Part shown: positions 50,746 through 59,726 of the stretch, piece by piece
Layout: the number at the start of each line of letters is the position of its first letter
Numbering within the stretch: the stretch's first letter is position 1
Source: Limnospira fusiformis SAG 85.79
Lineage (GTDB): Bacteria; Cyanobacteriota; Cyanobacteriia; Cyanobacteriales; Microcoleaceae
Length of the DNA: 64,000 nt
Reading direction: 5' to 3'
Assembly (NCBI RefSeq): GCF_012516315.1
Contig: NZ_CP051185.1
Location: forward strand, 4,593,363-4,657,362
Position numbers and translations under genes: made by a program
Notes under the pieces: generated by a model
The model's database searches: none
Told to the model about the DNA's origin: nothing
Seen by the model: the letters and a program-made list of their open reading frames with translations, nothing else

Positions 50746-51435
50746 CTACTTGCCACCCACCAGGTTGGCTGGTTTGATATTAAGCAAGCCACCGGGTTTG
50801 CCGGGGATTGATCCTTTAATTAGCAACAGGTTCCTTTCTAGGTCTATCCGCACGATAGTCAGCTTCCTAGTGGTAATCTGTTTCCCGCCATAACGTCCCG
50901 CCATTTTTTTGCCGGGATAAACGCGCCCTGGTGTGGTTCCGGGTCCGATGGAACCTGGTAGGCGGTGGTTTTTGGAACCGTGAGCCATTGGTCCACGTCG
51001 GAAGTTATTACGTTTTTGGTTTCCCGCAAAACCCCGACCCATGCTAATGCCCGTCACATCTACCATTTGTCCGAGTTCAAAGGTATCTACTTTGATTTCC
51101 TGACCTAGTTCAAAGTTATCGGTACTTTCTAGCCGATATTCTTTAAGGTGACGAACTAAGGGGCTGTTGGATTTGGTTAGGTGTCCCTGTTCAGCATGGC
51201 TGAGGTATTTATTAACCTCTTTGTCTGGGGATTTTCGGGTGTTTAATTTCCGGGTTTTGTTAGGAACTTCACCATAACCTAGCTGGATGGCCGTATAGCC
51301 ATCGGTGGCTTCGGTCTTCACTTGGGTGATTGTGCATGGCCCGGCTTGAACTACGGTGACCGGAATCGCTTTTCCTGTCTCTGCGTCAAATACCTGAGTC
51401 ATGCCTAGCTTGGTGCCGAGGATACCTACAGACAC
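50746..51435 (-). CDS. rplC: 50S ribosomal protein L3
   Basis: 229 aa, from a GTG start preceded by [18 protein letters not shown] opens the protein and [20 protein letters not shown] is the signature. It is slightly longer than the common 205-215 aa, with an extra loop around [18 protein letters not shown]. It is the first gene of the cluster, because rpsJ is not here. Confidence 0.96.
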   Translation of the reverse strand: MSVGILGTKLGMTQVFDAETGKAIPVTVVQAGPCTITQVKTEATDGYTAIQLGYGEVPNKTRKLNTRKSPDKEVNKYLSHAEQGHLTKSNSPLVRHLKEYRLESTDNFELGQEIKVDTFELGQMVDVTGISMGRGFAGNQKRNNFRRGPMAHGSKNHRLPGSIGPGTTPGRVYPGKKMAGRYGGKQITTRKLTIVRIDLERNLLLIKGSIPGKPGGLLNIKPANLVGGK

Positions 51436-51606
51436 TTAAACTGGCCTCTCTTTTCTACGCATTACAATAGGGCGGAATTTTCCACTGACTAAATCATGGT
51501 TAACCCGCCAGTTAACGATGCTTGTGGCATCATAATTTAAACCCGATTTTGGGCAGGCAAACCGACCGTCTTTCCGGCTCAGGAGCAAGGATAGACGTGC
51601 TTGGTT

Positions 51607-51625
51607 GCCTGGAAGTATTTCAGGC
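51607..51625. other. Hairpin A upstream of rplC
   Basis: GCCTGGAA and TTTCAGGC pair over 8 bp (one G-T) around a GTA loop, 172 bp before the rplC start. Confidence 0.45.
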
Positions 51626-51731
51626 TATCAACTTGTTTAAGCTGTTCCCAGACTGAAGCATAAGCCCCAGTGCGGCCCGATGTCGCTAGGACTTGAGCAG
51701 ATATCTACTCAGTATCCGTTTCTGTTGCTCA

Positions 51732-51758
51732 GGGTCAAACTAGCATCAGGTTTGACCC
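51732..51758. other. Hairpin B upstream of rplC
   Basis: GGGTCAAAC (51732-51740) and GTTTGACCC (51750-51758) form a perfect 9-bp stem with a 9-nt loop. No T-run on either side. Confidence 0.55.
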
Positions 51759-52198
51759 AGTTTACTGTTGGCGCTTGGCAAGTTCGGCGAAGCTGCTGTA
51801 GCTTAAAGCCATTGATGTCTTATGAGAAGTTCTCGCTATAAGGTTGTATCTGCTTGGCAGATCCTATAGGTTAGCTATCCCTACTCCAACAGTTATGCTA
51901 CAATTTGATCACGATTCTTGATTGTATGTGATATCTGTGCTTTCGTCAAGTCTATTTTTAACATTTATGATCTGGCTCTATGACGATCGCATTTTGGGGA
52001 ATGATAGAAGGGGAGGTGCGTATCCCGAAGCCTTTGGGGAAAACAGCCGACCTTCTGCTGGGGGGGGATGCTATTTAAGGTTCGCCGATCTTGGCGACGG
52101 GTGAGCGCTAACTATCACCCCTAGTACAAGCTATCTTAGAGACCAAAGCGGCTTTGTGGGTAGCTTTGGGTAAGTCTTAACTATAAGGAACGCTGGCC

Positions 52199-52498
52199 AT
52201 GAGTCAATTAACAGTTGTCGCGAGAATCAAAGCTAAAGCCGGAGTAGAAGAGACAGTTCATCAGGAGTTACTGAAACTAATTCCGCTGACTTTAGCTGAA
52301 AGTGGATGTCTAAATTATGATTTACATCGGTCGATTGATGATCCGACTTTATTTTTGTTCTATGAGAATTGGGAAAGTCGTTTGTTGTGGGAACAACACA
52401 TGGCGACGGAGCATATTAAAATATTCCGGGAAAATACAGAAGGTTTCATCGAAAAGCTGGATATTGATTTATGGACGCTTGAGGGTAATCTAGGATGA
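52199..52498 (+). CDS. Antibiotic-biosynthesis-monooxygenase (ABM) domain protein
   Basis: 99 aa covering one ABM ferredoxin-like domain: LTVVARIKAKAGVEETVHQE, GCLNYDLHRSIDDPTLFLFY and ENWESRLLWEQHMATEH. Family members such as YgiN oxidise quinols without a cofactor; the substrate here is unknown. Preceded by AAGGAACGC, and its stop overlaps the next start by four bases. Confidence 0.85.
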   Translation: MSQLTVVARIKAKAGVEETVHQELLKLIPLTLAESGCLNYDLHRSIDDPTLFLFYENWESRLLWEQHMATEHIKIFRENTEGFIEKLDIDLWTLEGNLG

Positions 52499-53913
52499 AG
52501 TCGTTTAAATCTGTTTTGACTAGTTGTCTAATTCCAGCCATGGCTTTGCTGACGGGAAATGTCGCGATCGCTCAGACTGTGGAACCGGAGCAGTTGACCA
52601 TTGCTGGCGATCGCACCACCAAACAAGTCCGCCAGCTTTATATTAGAACCGATAGCGCCGTCAGAGATTTACAGGTGCTTCCGTTTGACCTGAATGGAAC
52701 TAATGGGGTATCGGTGTTTCCTGGGGCAGCCATCGCCGCCGGAGAAATACAGCCAATTCTGGGTAAGGCGAATGAGGTGATTGTACCCGTGGTGTTTAAT
52801 TTACGCCAGGCGACTGATAGTGGTGAATTTGTGGGAACTGTGCGCCTAAGTTACTCTGGGGGACAACTGGCGATTCCGGTGACGTTAAGGGTTAAGGATC
52901 ATTGGTTTTGTCCGCTGGTAGTGCTGGTATTTTGGACAGTATTAGGAATTCGCATCTCTGCTTATCGCGACCAAGGACGACCGAGAGATCAGATTTTGAT
53001 GCGGGTAGGACAGGTTTATGCTCAGATGGAGGAAGACCCAGATCTTGAGAAGGCTAAGGCGTTTAAGGGTCGCATCAATGCTTATTTAGTTGAAGTGAAG
53101 ATGGAACTTCAGGGGGAACGCTGGGAAGAGGCGGCGCTGATTATTGATCGCGCTGAGGGAACTTGGCGACGTTGGGTGATGGGAAGGTCTGATTGGTTGG
53201 CGCAGTTTGAATATAGCGATCGCCTCAAGCAGAAGTTAGAGGATTATGATGCTACCACTACCTTTGTGCGGATGGTAAGCTGGGATTTGGATGATGCTCT
53301 GAACACTGCGCCAGAGTTGGAAGGTCCGCCTCAATTGCGCGAGGAGTTGGAGGCGATCGCCAAACAAATTAACAGTTATGTTCCTTTAAAAAAGGATATT
53401 GAGGAACTACAAAAACGCCTCCCCGTTGAAACTGATGATGACCAAAAGCCTCTGGCTGCAATTATTCGCCAACTCGATCGCCAGGTTGACCGTTTAACCC
53501 CCATGGAGTTACAAAAAGATGAAACTGTCGGTCGTCAGTTAGAACAGCTAAAGGTTCAGGTAGATGAACAAAGTCTGGCTGAGTCGGATTTGGTTTCTAA
53601 AGGATTAGGATTTATGTCCGGTTTGTCTTTAGTGGCTCTCCCTCCGGCTACTCATTACAACGCTTCTTGGAGTGAACAAGCAGCCTCGGCTAATTTGCGG
53701 ATTAGAGCCTTTGTTTGGAGGAGTTATCTGTTGGCGGTGGTGCTATTAGCCGTAGCCGGTTTTACTGAGTTATATGTGGCAAATTCGACTTTTGGCGCTA
53801 ACCGTTCTCGGGACTATTTTACTCTCATGGCTTGGGGTATTGGGGCGGAAGCGACCAGGGATGCGATCGCTAAGGTGGTTCAGAGTTGGGGTTTACCCGG
53901 CTTGAAGTCTTAG
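52495..53913 (+). CDS. Exported/membrane protein with helical middle region
   Basis: 472 aa, with ATGA overlap to the ABM gene. A signal peptide (about 1-26, ending NVAIAQT) is followed by a beta-rich domain (about 30-135) carrying GVSVFPGAAIAAGEIQPI. A membrane segment lies at about 138-155 (FCPLVVLVFWTVLGI), then a long helical, charged region (about 160-370) with coiled-coil character. A second membrane segment is near 412-432 (LLAVVLLAVAGFTELYV). No family recognised. The middle may bind a partner in the cytosol. Coupling to the ABM gene suggests co-expression. Confidence 0.78.
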   Translation: MKSFKSVLTSCLIPAMALLTGNVAIAQTVEPEQLTIAGDRTTKQVRQLYIRTDSAVRDLQVLPFDLNGTNGVSVFPGAAIAAGEIQPILGKANEVIVPVVFNLRQATDSGEFVGTVRLSYSGGQLAIPVTLRVKDHWFCPLVVLVFWTVLGIRISAYRDQGRPRDQILMRVGQVYAQMEEDPDLEKAKAFKGRINAYLVEVKMELQGERWEEAALIIDRAEGTWRRWVMGRSDWLAQFEYSDRLKQKLEDYDATTTFVRMVSWDLDDALNTAPELEGPPQLREELEAIAKQINSYVPLKKDIEELQKRLPVETDDDQKPLAAIIRQLDRQVDRLTPMELQKDETVGRQLEQLKVQVDEQSLAESDLVSKGLGFMSGLSLVALPPATHYNASWSEQAASANLRIRAFVWRSYLLAVVLLAVAGFTELYVANSTFGANRSRDYFTLMAWGIGAEATRDAIAKVVQSWGLPGLKS

Positions 53914-53924
53914 GAGTTACTCAA

Positions 53925-55367
53925 TTAGTGGATCCGGGGCAATTTTATCGTAAATTTAGTACCTTCATTTAGGGTACTAACTACGCTAATTTCGCCCCCA
54001 TGAGCCTCGACAATTTGTTGGGCGATCGCTAATCCTAATCCCCAACCACCGGAGGCTTTAGAACGCTTTAAATCCGCTCGATAAAATCGCTCAAACACAT
54101 GAGGCAATGCTTCAGCCGCAATGCCAATTCCAGAGTCTTCCACCTCGAATATAGCATATTTTTCCGAGTTGTGCAAGTTAATTTTAATAATTCCTCCGGG
54201 GGGAGTGTAGCGACTAGCGTTGCTGAGAAGGTTGGTGATCACTTGTTTTAATAAACTGCGATCGGCTAATACCCAAACGGGGGTTAATGGTAGGTTAGTT
54301 ATTAATTCTAATGATTGACTTTTGAGGGGAGTTATCCACTCCGAGGCGATCGCCAATAGCAGTTGATTGACATTGACTTTTTGTATAGACTCAGGTGCTA
54401 GTAAGCCTTCATGTCTGGCGAGAAATAATAAATCACTGACCAAGGAACTCATCTGTTTAGTAGTTTTGACGATGTTTTCCAGTCTTCGATGTAACGATGG
54501 GGGGATTTCATCCACATCATCTAATTCTAGTAAAGCCACCTGAGCATTACTTAATACAGCCGCTAAAGGCGCTCTTAATTCATGGGAAGCATTAGCGGTA
54601 AATCTTTGCAGTTGGTCACAAACATTTTCCAAACGTTGATTGGTGACTTTCAAGTTAATTTGTCTCTGGGATAATTCTTGTTCTAAGTTAGAGAAAAGAT
54701 GAATAGTAAACATAGTAGCGATCGCACTAATTACCCCAGAAAAACATAAGAAAATCCAGGTTAATTGTCGATACTCATCTCGATGTTGGATGCGTTCAAT
54801 TAGTAGCTTTTCTTCATTTTCGGCAAAGATATCAATAGCTTGACGTGCTTGATTCATCGTTTCTTGACCTTTAGCCAGCCAATCATATAAAGACTCGATG
54901 GGTACTAAAGTATCATTTTGTCCGCGAATCCTAATTAATTCTTGTTGGAGGATTATTTTTTTTTCAAAATTAGCGATATTTTCATCAATATAAAACCTGA
55001 CATCTTCCAAGTATTCTGATTGTTCAGCATTGTCTTGTACCAAATCTTGTAAAGTGTCTAAAACTCGAGGAATTCTACTTTTAGCATGATGATAACGCTC
55101 TAAAAACTCATCTCGTTGAGTCAGTCCATATCCCCTCACCCCCGTTTCCGCATCAAGTAAAGCGTTTAAAAGTTGTTTAGTTTCTAATCTAACATTCTGG
55201 GTATGTTGTACCCAAGCCTCGTCTTCAATTATGTGAAATTTCAACCAAGAAAAGGCTAACAATACTATCAATAAACAACTCACGGGAATCGCAATAATTG
55301 CTGTACCCCGCCATTTAATCGGTAGAGATAGCCAACGTTTTTGGAGTTTGGTAATTAGCTTAACCAT
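53925..55367 (-). CDS. Sensor histidine kinase with CHASE3 domain
   Basis: 480 aa. A first membrane segment (about 22-42) is followed by a CHASE3 extracytoplasmic sensor (about 45-190; [20 protein letters not shown]) and a second membrane segment (about 203-223). The HisKA dimer domain has the phospho-acceptor H262 in [12 protein letters not shown]. The ATPase domain shows [17 protein letters not shown] (N box) and [11 protein letters not shown] (G1), then [19 protein letters not shown]. No HAMP is obvious. It lies 20 bp downstream of its regulator, so the pair is an operon. The signal is unknown. Confidence 0.93.
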   Translation of the reverse strand: MVKLITKLQKRWLSLPIKWRGTAIIAIPVSCLLIVLLAFSWLKFHIIEDEAWVQHTQNVRLETKQLLNALLDAETGVRGYGLTQRDEFLERYHHAKSRIPRVLDTLQDLVQDNAEQSEYLEDVRFYIDENIANFEKKIILQQELIRIRGQNDTLVPIESLYDWLAKGQETMNQARQAIDIFAENEEKLLIERIQHRDEYRQLTWIFLCFSGVISAIATMFTIHLFSNLEQELSQRQINLKVTNQRLENVCDQLQRFTANASHELRAPLAAVLSNAQVALLELDDVDEIPPSLHRRLENIVKTTKQMSSLVSDLLFLARHEGLLAPESIQKVNVNQLLLAIASEWITPLKSQSLELITNLPLTPVWVLADRSLLKQVITNLLSNASRYTPPGGIIKINLHNSEKYAIFEVEDSGIGIAAEALPHVFERFYRADLKRSKASGGWGLGLAIAQQIVEAHGGEISVVSTLNEGTKFTIKLPRIH

Positions 55368-55387
55368 AGATATATATTATTTAATCT

Positions 55388-56065
55388 TTAATCTGTCCGA
55401 GGCTCGAGACGATAACCCATACCATAAACCGTTTCAATCCAACTGTCAATTTCTATGGCTTTCAGGGTTTTACGCAGTCGTTTAACTCTCGCTACTACCG
55501 CATTGCTTTCCGGTTCTTCTCCCCATTCCCAGAGTGCTTGTTCTATTTGATTATGAGTGAGAACTTGGTGGGGGTGACGCATCATATATTCTAAGAGTTG
55601 AAAGTCGCGACTTTTCAGCTTTAAGCTATCATTCCCCCATGTTAAAATCATAGTATCGAGATTTAATGATAATCCTTTGACTGCTAATATATCCCCCACC
55701 CAAAGAGGCGATCGCCTTCTTAAAGCTCTAATTCTAGCTAACAATTCTTGTAGGTCTACTGGTTTAACTAAATAATCATCTGCGCCAGCGTCTAGTCCCA
55801 TAACTTTATCAGCCGTCGTATCTTTAGCTGTCAGCATTAACACTGGTGATGTTTTCCCCATTTGGCGATAATTTTTACATAAAATAATACCATCTTCTCC
55901 CGGTAACATCCAATCTAAAATCAACAGATCATACTCGGTTTCATTCATTAACCACAAGGCGGTTGTGCCATCTTCTACCCCATCAACAATATGTCCATAA
56001 CGAGTTAAAGCTGCATGAATTGGCTCCCGTTGTTCTGGATCGTCTTCTACCAATAAAATCCGCAT
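55388..56065 (-). CDS. OmpR/PhoB-type response regulator
   Basis: 225 aa. Receiver domain with acidic pair ED at 7-8, phospho-acceptor D51 in LILDWMLPGEDG and K102 in YLVKPVDLQ. The winged-helix DNA-binding domain (about 125-222) ends VARVKRLRKTLKAIEIDSWI and TVYGMGYRLEPR. It is the first gene of a two-gene operon with the CHASE3 kinase. Its targets may include the nearby exported proteins, but no shared operator was seen. Confidence 0.93.
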   Translation of the reverse strand: MRILLVEDDPEQREPIHAALTRYGHIVDGVEDGTTALWLMNETEYDLLILDWMLPGEDGIILCKNYRQMGKTSPVLMLTAKDTTADKVMGLDAGADDYLVKPVDLQELLARIRALRRRSPLWVGDILAVKGLSLNLDTMILTWGNDSLKLKSRDFQLLEYMMRHPHQVLTHNQIEQALWEWGEEPESNAVVARVKRLRKTLKAIEIDSWIETVYGMGYRLEPRTD

Positions 56066-56197
56066 TTTTACTTATACCAAAATAGACCATATATAGTTAT
56101 TATATTAATAGCTAAATTTTGGCAGCCATGTCAAGCCGTCCCCTCCCGGTGAGGGAGAGGACAGGAATTCACGGTAATTAATGCTTATGAACTGTTG

Positions 56198-56587
56198 TTA
56201 TCGAGAGCTTTGGGAAGCAGAATTCCGTCTTCTGTAACCACCTGACCAAGGTGGGGGACCCTGTGGATCGCGAATAAAAATCACTTCGCCATTACTGCGA
56301 GTAATAGTGAAAGCATCAAAGTCATAGTCATCATATTTACCTGTGACTGTGACCTGTTCTCCGGGTTGTAAATTCAGTTGATGATGGCGCATGGGTCCAG
56401 CATCAACAATAATTTGTCCAGTTCCGTCGTCTAAGATAAAGTCATTACCTACAACACTGCGAATTGTACCAGATATAGTCACTCCTGAATGACGCTGCAA
56501 ATCTTGAATAGAAACTTGTGCATTCACGGCTGGAACCCCTATGGTTAACAGTGCAGAAGTTAGTAAGGCTGTAATGGTTGGTTTCAT
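56198..56587 (-). CDS. Exported OB-fold (BOF) protein with basic tail
   Basis: 129 aa with a signal peptide (about 1-23, ending PAVNAQ). The rest is one bacterial OB-fold domain: VTISGTIRSVVGNDFILDDG and PGEQVTVTGKYDDYDFDAF. The YDDYDFDAFTITR motif is the same as in the repeats of the gene at 59727. The tail is GYRRRNSASQSSR, basic like those of the nearby small exported proteins. Periplasmic stress proteins of the YgiW/YdeI type have this fold; the ligand is unknown. Confidence 0.85.
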   Translation of the reverse strand: MKPTITALLTSALLTIGVPAVNAQVSIQDLQRHSGVTISGTIRSVVGNDFILDDGTGQIIVDAGPMRHHQLNLQPGEQVTVTGKYDDYDFDAFTITRSNGEVIFIRDPQGPPPWSGGYRRRNSASQSSR

Positions 56588-56732
56588 AAAATTTAATGGT
56601 GGTTAACTCCATTACCCTACATAGTAAACTGCAAATATGACCAAAAAATGACAGCGGCTAATTGGTGATCAGCATTACAGTTATGATTAACTTGGGTGAT
56701 AATATTAACTATACCTACGGGATGATTGAACT

Positions 56733-57596
56733 ATGGCTAAAATTGCTAAAATTGGCTCGGTTTTGGGAGTTGATGAACAAGGCTTTATTATTCGGAAAGC
56801 TAATATTGACAAAATTGTGGAACCTTGGCGATCGCTAGTTGATGAAATTGTCACAGCTTATCTTAATCATTGGTCTGACCAAGTTCATAACATTTATATT
56901 CGCGGGTCTGTCGCTGTAGGACAAGCTATTCCCTTCATTTCTGATGTTGATAGTTTCGCCGTGGTTTCCGGGAATTATCAAGACTGCGATCGCCATTGGT
57001 TTGATGGTTTTAATCAGCACGTTAGACCAAAATATCCCTTCTGTAAGGGAGTCGAATTGTCACCTATTTCAGGCGATCGCTTACGGGATTTTGATGATTA
57101 TGGTTATGGGGGTTTGCGAATGCTAATTGTCACTCAAGCCGCCTGTGTTTACGGACAAGATATCTCCCCAGAATTGCCAAAGTTTAAGCCTGATATCGAT
57201 GCGGTTAGTCATGCTTTTGATTTGTCCGAAGATATCCAGGAAGTCAGTTTTGACCTATTATATACAACCCCTCAAAAGCCACCTAATGAACAAACTGCTT
57301 ATGTTCATAAACTCGGTCAGTGGATTATGAAAAGGATCCTCCGGTCTGGCTTAGAAATTGTCATGGAACGTCATCAATGTTATACCCGTGATTTATATCC
57401 TTGTTATCAGATTTTTTCCGAATATTATCCCGCACAAAAAACACTCATGTATCAAGCCTTAAATTGGTCAATTAATCCCCTTGATTCACCCCAGGAAATT
57501 GTCGATTTTTTGGCAACTTTTGGTTCTTGGTTGGTCGCCGAAATTGATCACGTTTATCCTCCCCAAATTTCCGATGATTTCCTCTTGACAAACTAG
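56733..57596 (+). CDS. Nucleotidyltransferase-fold protein
   Basis: 287 aa. YIRGSVAVGQAIPFISDVDS (56-74) is the pol-beta/NTase pattern GS...DxD, with D71 and D73 as metal ligands. The remaining 200 residues are helical and of no recognised family. It resembles stand-alone nucleotidyltransferases acting on small molecules or RNA; the substrate is unknown. The stop codon lies inside the promoter of cassette copy 10. Confidence 0.8.
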   Translation: MAKIAKIGSVLGVDEQGFIIRKANIDKIVEPWRSLVDEIVTAYLNHWSDQVHNIYIRGSVAVGQAIPFISDVDSFAVVSGNYQDCDRHWFDGFNQHVRPKYPFCKGVELSPISGDRLRDFDDYGYGGLRMLIVTQAACVYGQDISPELPKFKPDIDAVSHAFDLSEDIQEVSFDLLYTTPQKPPNEQTAYVHKLGQWIMKRILRSGLEIVMERHQCYTRDLYPCYQIFSEYYPAQKTLMYQALNWSINPLDSPQEIVDFLATFGSWLVAEIDHVYPPQISDDFLLTN

Positions 57597-57670
57597 CCGA
57601 CTTGCTCTATTATATTATCATGGGAAAATGTGCCGGCATATATAATGGTTTTTCAAGCCAAAAGCAGTGA
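57585..57670 (+). promoter_or_regulatory. Promoter/short-transcript cassette, copy 10 (diverged, isolated)
   Basis: TTGACA (57585-57590) overlaps the last codons of the nucleotidyltransferase gene. A 17-bp spacer and TATTAT (57608-57613) follow, then a diverged conserved stretch ATGGGAAAATGTGCCGGCAT from 57620. All three base changes in the core alter codons (N/K, R/C, D/G) while the promoter and -10-to-ATG distance are kept. It points at the 3' end of the JmjC gene. Confidence 0.65.
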
Positions 57671-57684
57671 TTAATAAACGCCGT

Positions 57685-58848
57685 TTATGGATGGGAGATA
57701 ACCAGCAAAATTCCAGCTTTAACCAAACGCGACAGTAGGGGAACAATTTCTGTATCCCAGTCAAAATCTTGTAACCATTGTTGTATGTCTAAGCCACTAA
57801 ATTCTGTGGATGTAAAAATTTTCTCTAATATATGTTGGTCAAGTCCGGTCAGAGATATTTTCTTACCCCCAGTTTTAATTTCAAATTTACCCGTGGGAGT
57901 TAATTGCGTAATATAGACGGGTTGTTGAGGACGATAGAATTTAGTTTCCTGACCTTGGGGGAAGATATCATAGCCAATTTGACTGGGAAAGCCTAATTGT
58001 AAGTCGGGTTGTCCTTGTAAAAGTTGTTCATCTAAATAGCGATTAATTAAATCCTCTGACTCTAATATCTCTAGCCAGTTTTGGACTAGGTTTTGTAGAT
58101 GTTGGCGACAGTTTTCTCGATGGGATTTATTTAATAAAGGTAAATTTTTGCGCCATTGTGGATGTTGTTGCAATTGACTGGTTAACCAATCACTAAAATC
58201 AATACCAGTTTGACAGTCAATTCCTAGGGTTAAATGCAAAGAAGGTTCATCAATTGCGATCGCATAATGCCAATGTCCACGGGGTATATAAAGCAGATCG
58301 CCAGGGTTAATAATTGCGTCTATATAGGGTTGAGTATCAGGGGGAGAAAACTGGGAAGATCGATTTTCACTCAGGGGATAAATAAAGGTATCTGAAAAAA
58401 CTCGCCAGTGTTTTCTACCGGAAATTTGCAGGATGAAAACTTCGTGGGAGTCGTAATGACAAGCAAAGCCTTGATGTCCGGGAAATGAACAATAACTATT
58501 GACTTGGCTACGATGTCCGATTTCTATGCGTAATAAGGCTACCATTTTGGCGATCGCTTCTATTTTTTCATGAAGTCGATCTATAATGAGAGTAGCACCT
58601 TCCTGACATTGTTTAATTATCTGTTCATTGTTGGTAATTTCTGGCAAAGTTTCCCCAGTTTTAGCTAATCTAATTTCTGGGTGTTTTAAGGGATAATAGT
58701 TGAGTAAATTATTGAGTTTTTGCCAGGAAAACAAATCGGCAAATTTTTGATGATTAGCACCCGGAATTAGCACAGATTTTTCAGTCCAATATTTATCGAA
58801 AAATTCGCTAATTGGTAAAGGGTGTAATAATTCGGTTAAGGTCTGCAT
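57685..58848 (-). CDS. JmjC-domain ribosomal oxygenase homologue (YcfD/ROX type)
   Basis: 387 aa, close in length to E. coli YcfD (373 aa). The JmjC cupin (about 85-215) has the iron ligands HYDSHE (H131, D133) and GHWHYA (H194), with PGDLLYIPRGHWH diagnostic of the family. The rest fits the dimerisation and winged-helix C-terminus of ROX proteins. Known ROX enzymes hydroxylate an arginine of L16 (YcfD) or histidine of other r-proteins in an Fe(II)/2-oxoglutarate reaction. L16 with that arginine is encoded at 46391 in this window. The substrate here is inferred. Confidence 0.88.
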   Translation of the reverse strand: MQTLTELLHPLPISEFFDKYWTEKSVLIPGANHQKFADLFSWQKLNNLLNYYPLKHPEIRLAKTGETLPEITNNEQIIKQCQEGATLIIDRLHEKIEAIAKMVALLRIEIGHRSQVNSYCSFPGHQGFACHYDSHEVFILQISGRKHWRVFSDTFIYPLSENRSSQFSPPDTQPYIDAIINPGDLLYIPRGHWHYAIAIDEPSLHLTLGIDCQTGIDFSDWLTSQLQQHPQWRKNLPLLNKSHRENCRQHLQNLVQNWLEILESEDLINRYLDEQLLQGQPDLQLGFPSQIGYDIFPQGQETKFYRPQQPVYITQLTPTGKFEIKTGGKKISLTGLDQHILEKIFTSTEFSGLDIQQWLQDFDWDTEIVPLLSRLVKAGILLVISHP

Positions 58849-58945
58849 TGATAGATAGAAAACGAGATTTTACTAACCTTATGGGGGACGATTAATCCCC
58901 CTAAGTATAGCCGCCATTGACAACAGTTAAAGGCTGATTATTTAG

Positions 58946-59209
58946 TTAAGACCATCTGCGACGACGGTTACGGGAAGCACTACCCCTATCATTATCATAG
59001 TCATAATCGACATCATTATCCCGATCTGAATCAGCTAGTAAATTAGCATCCTCCCCAGGTAGTAGGATATTCGGTAGGTCTTCAATGTCTATCTGAATCC
59101 GATTTACGAGGGTTGATGATGGGGAATTTATCGCAGCTTGACCAGCTTCAGCAAAACCGATAATAGCGGCAAAGGATAACAGGGTCGCAATTTTCCAGGA
59201 AGGTTTCAT
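58946..59209 (-). CDS. Small exported protein with Asp/Tyr-Arg tail, paralogue A
   Basis: 87 aa. A signal peptide (MKPSWKIATLLSFAAIIGFA, cleaved near AGQA) is followed by SSTLVNRIQIDIEDLPNIL, an acidic stretch with DYDYDND and an arginine-rich end (NRRRRWS). The signal-peptide region is nearly identical in DNA to the next gene, and the same AGGAG leader precedes the ATG. No known family. Repeated Asp suggests cation or polymer binding, which is only a guess. Confidence 0.72.
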   Translation of the reverse strand: MKPSWKIATLLSFAAIIGFAEAGQAAINSPSSTLVNRIQIDIEDLPNILLPGEDANLLADSDRDNDVDYDYDNDRGSASRNRRRRWS

Positions 59210-59314
59210 CGAAGCATCTCCTAAAGAGTTAAATTTGAGTATTGAGATGGTAATTTATGATTACCATAAGTATAGCCTAAATTTACAAATTTATCAATGT
59301 TTATCAAGTGGTGA

Positions 59315-59638
59315 CTATCTTTGACGACGACCAGCATTAGGACGGTTAACACGGCGGGGAGTTTGACCATTAAAACGACCAGCATTAGGACGACGAACTC
59401 GGCGGGAATTCCGACCTCGATCATTGTCATAATTAAAATCGCGATCGCTATTATTAAAACGATTTGCTAGTAAATTAGCATCCTCCCTAGGTAAGATATT
59501 GGGTAGGTCTTCAATGTCTATCTCAATCCGATTTACGAGGGTTGGTGATGGGGGATTTATCGCAGCTTGACCAGCTTCAGCAAAACCGATAATAGCAGCA
59601 AAGGATAACAGGGTCGCAATTTTCCAGGAAGGTTTCAT
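59315..59638 (-). CDS. Small exported protein with Asp/Tyr-Arg tail, paralogue B
   Basis: 107 aa from ATG 59638 (AGGAG eight bases upstream). The same signal peptide and PTLVNRIEIDIEDLPNIL motif as paralogue A are followed by FNYDNDRG and a longer arginine-rich end with two RRxNRPNAG-like units (RRPNAGRFNGQ, NRPNAGRRQR). The pair arose by tandem duplication with a diverging tail. Confidence 0.72.
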   Translation of the reverse strand: MKPSWKIATLLSFAAIIGFAEAGQAAINPPSPTLVNRIEIDIEDLPNILPREDANLLANRFNNSDRDFNYDNDRGRNSRRVRRPNAGRFNGQTPRRVNRPNAGRRQR

Positions 59639-59726
59639 CGAAGGATCTCCTAAATTAATTAAATCAATGTTTTTTGTGTTCAATGAAAAACCGGGATTGG
59701 TTTATAGATGAGAGTGGCTGAAACTA

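Larger units (their letters stand above)
51436..52198. promoter_or_regulatory. Divergent leader region upstream of the ribosomal cluster
   Basis: 763 bp without a supportable gene between rplC (minus) and the monooxygenase gene (plus). It contains two clean inverted repeats (51607-51625 and 51732-51758) that would lie in a long rplC leader. A minus-strand TATTGT at 51464-51469 is a weak -10 candidate. A plus-strand TACAAT at 51899-51904 in TATGCTACAAT looks like an extended -10. Confidence 0.45.

Noticed and set aside
51922-52104. 60-aa plus-strand ORF upstream of the monooxygenase gene
   Set aside because: No Shine-Dalgarno sequence or family resemblance, and the composition changes halfway.
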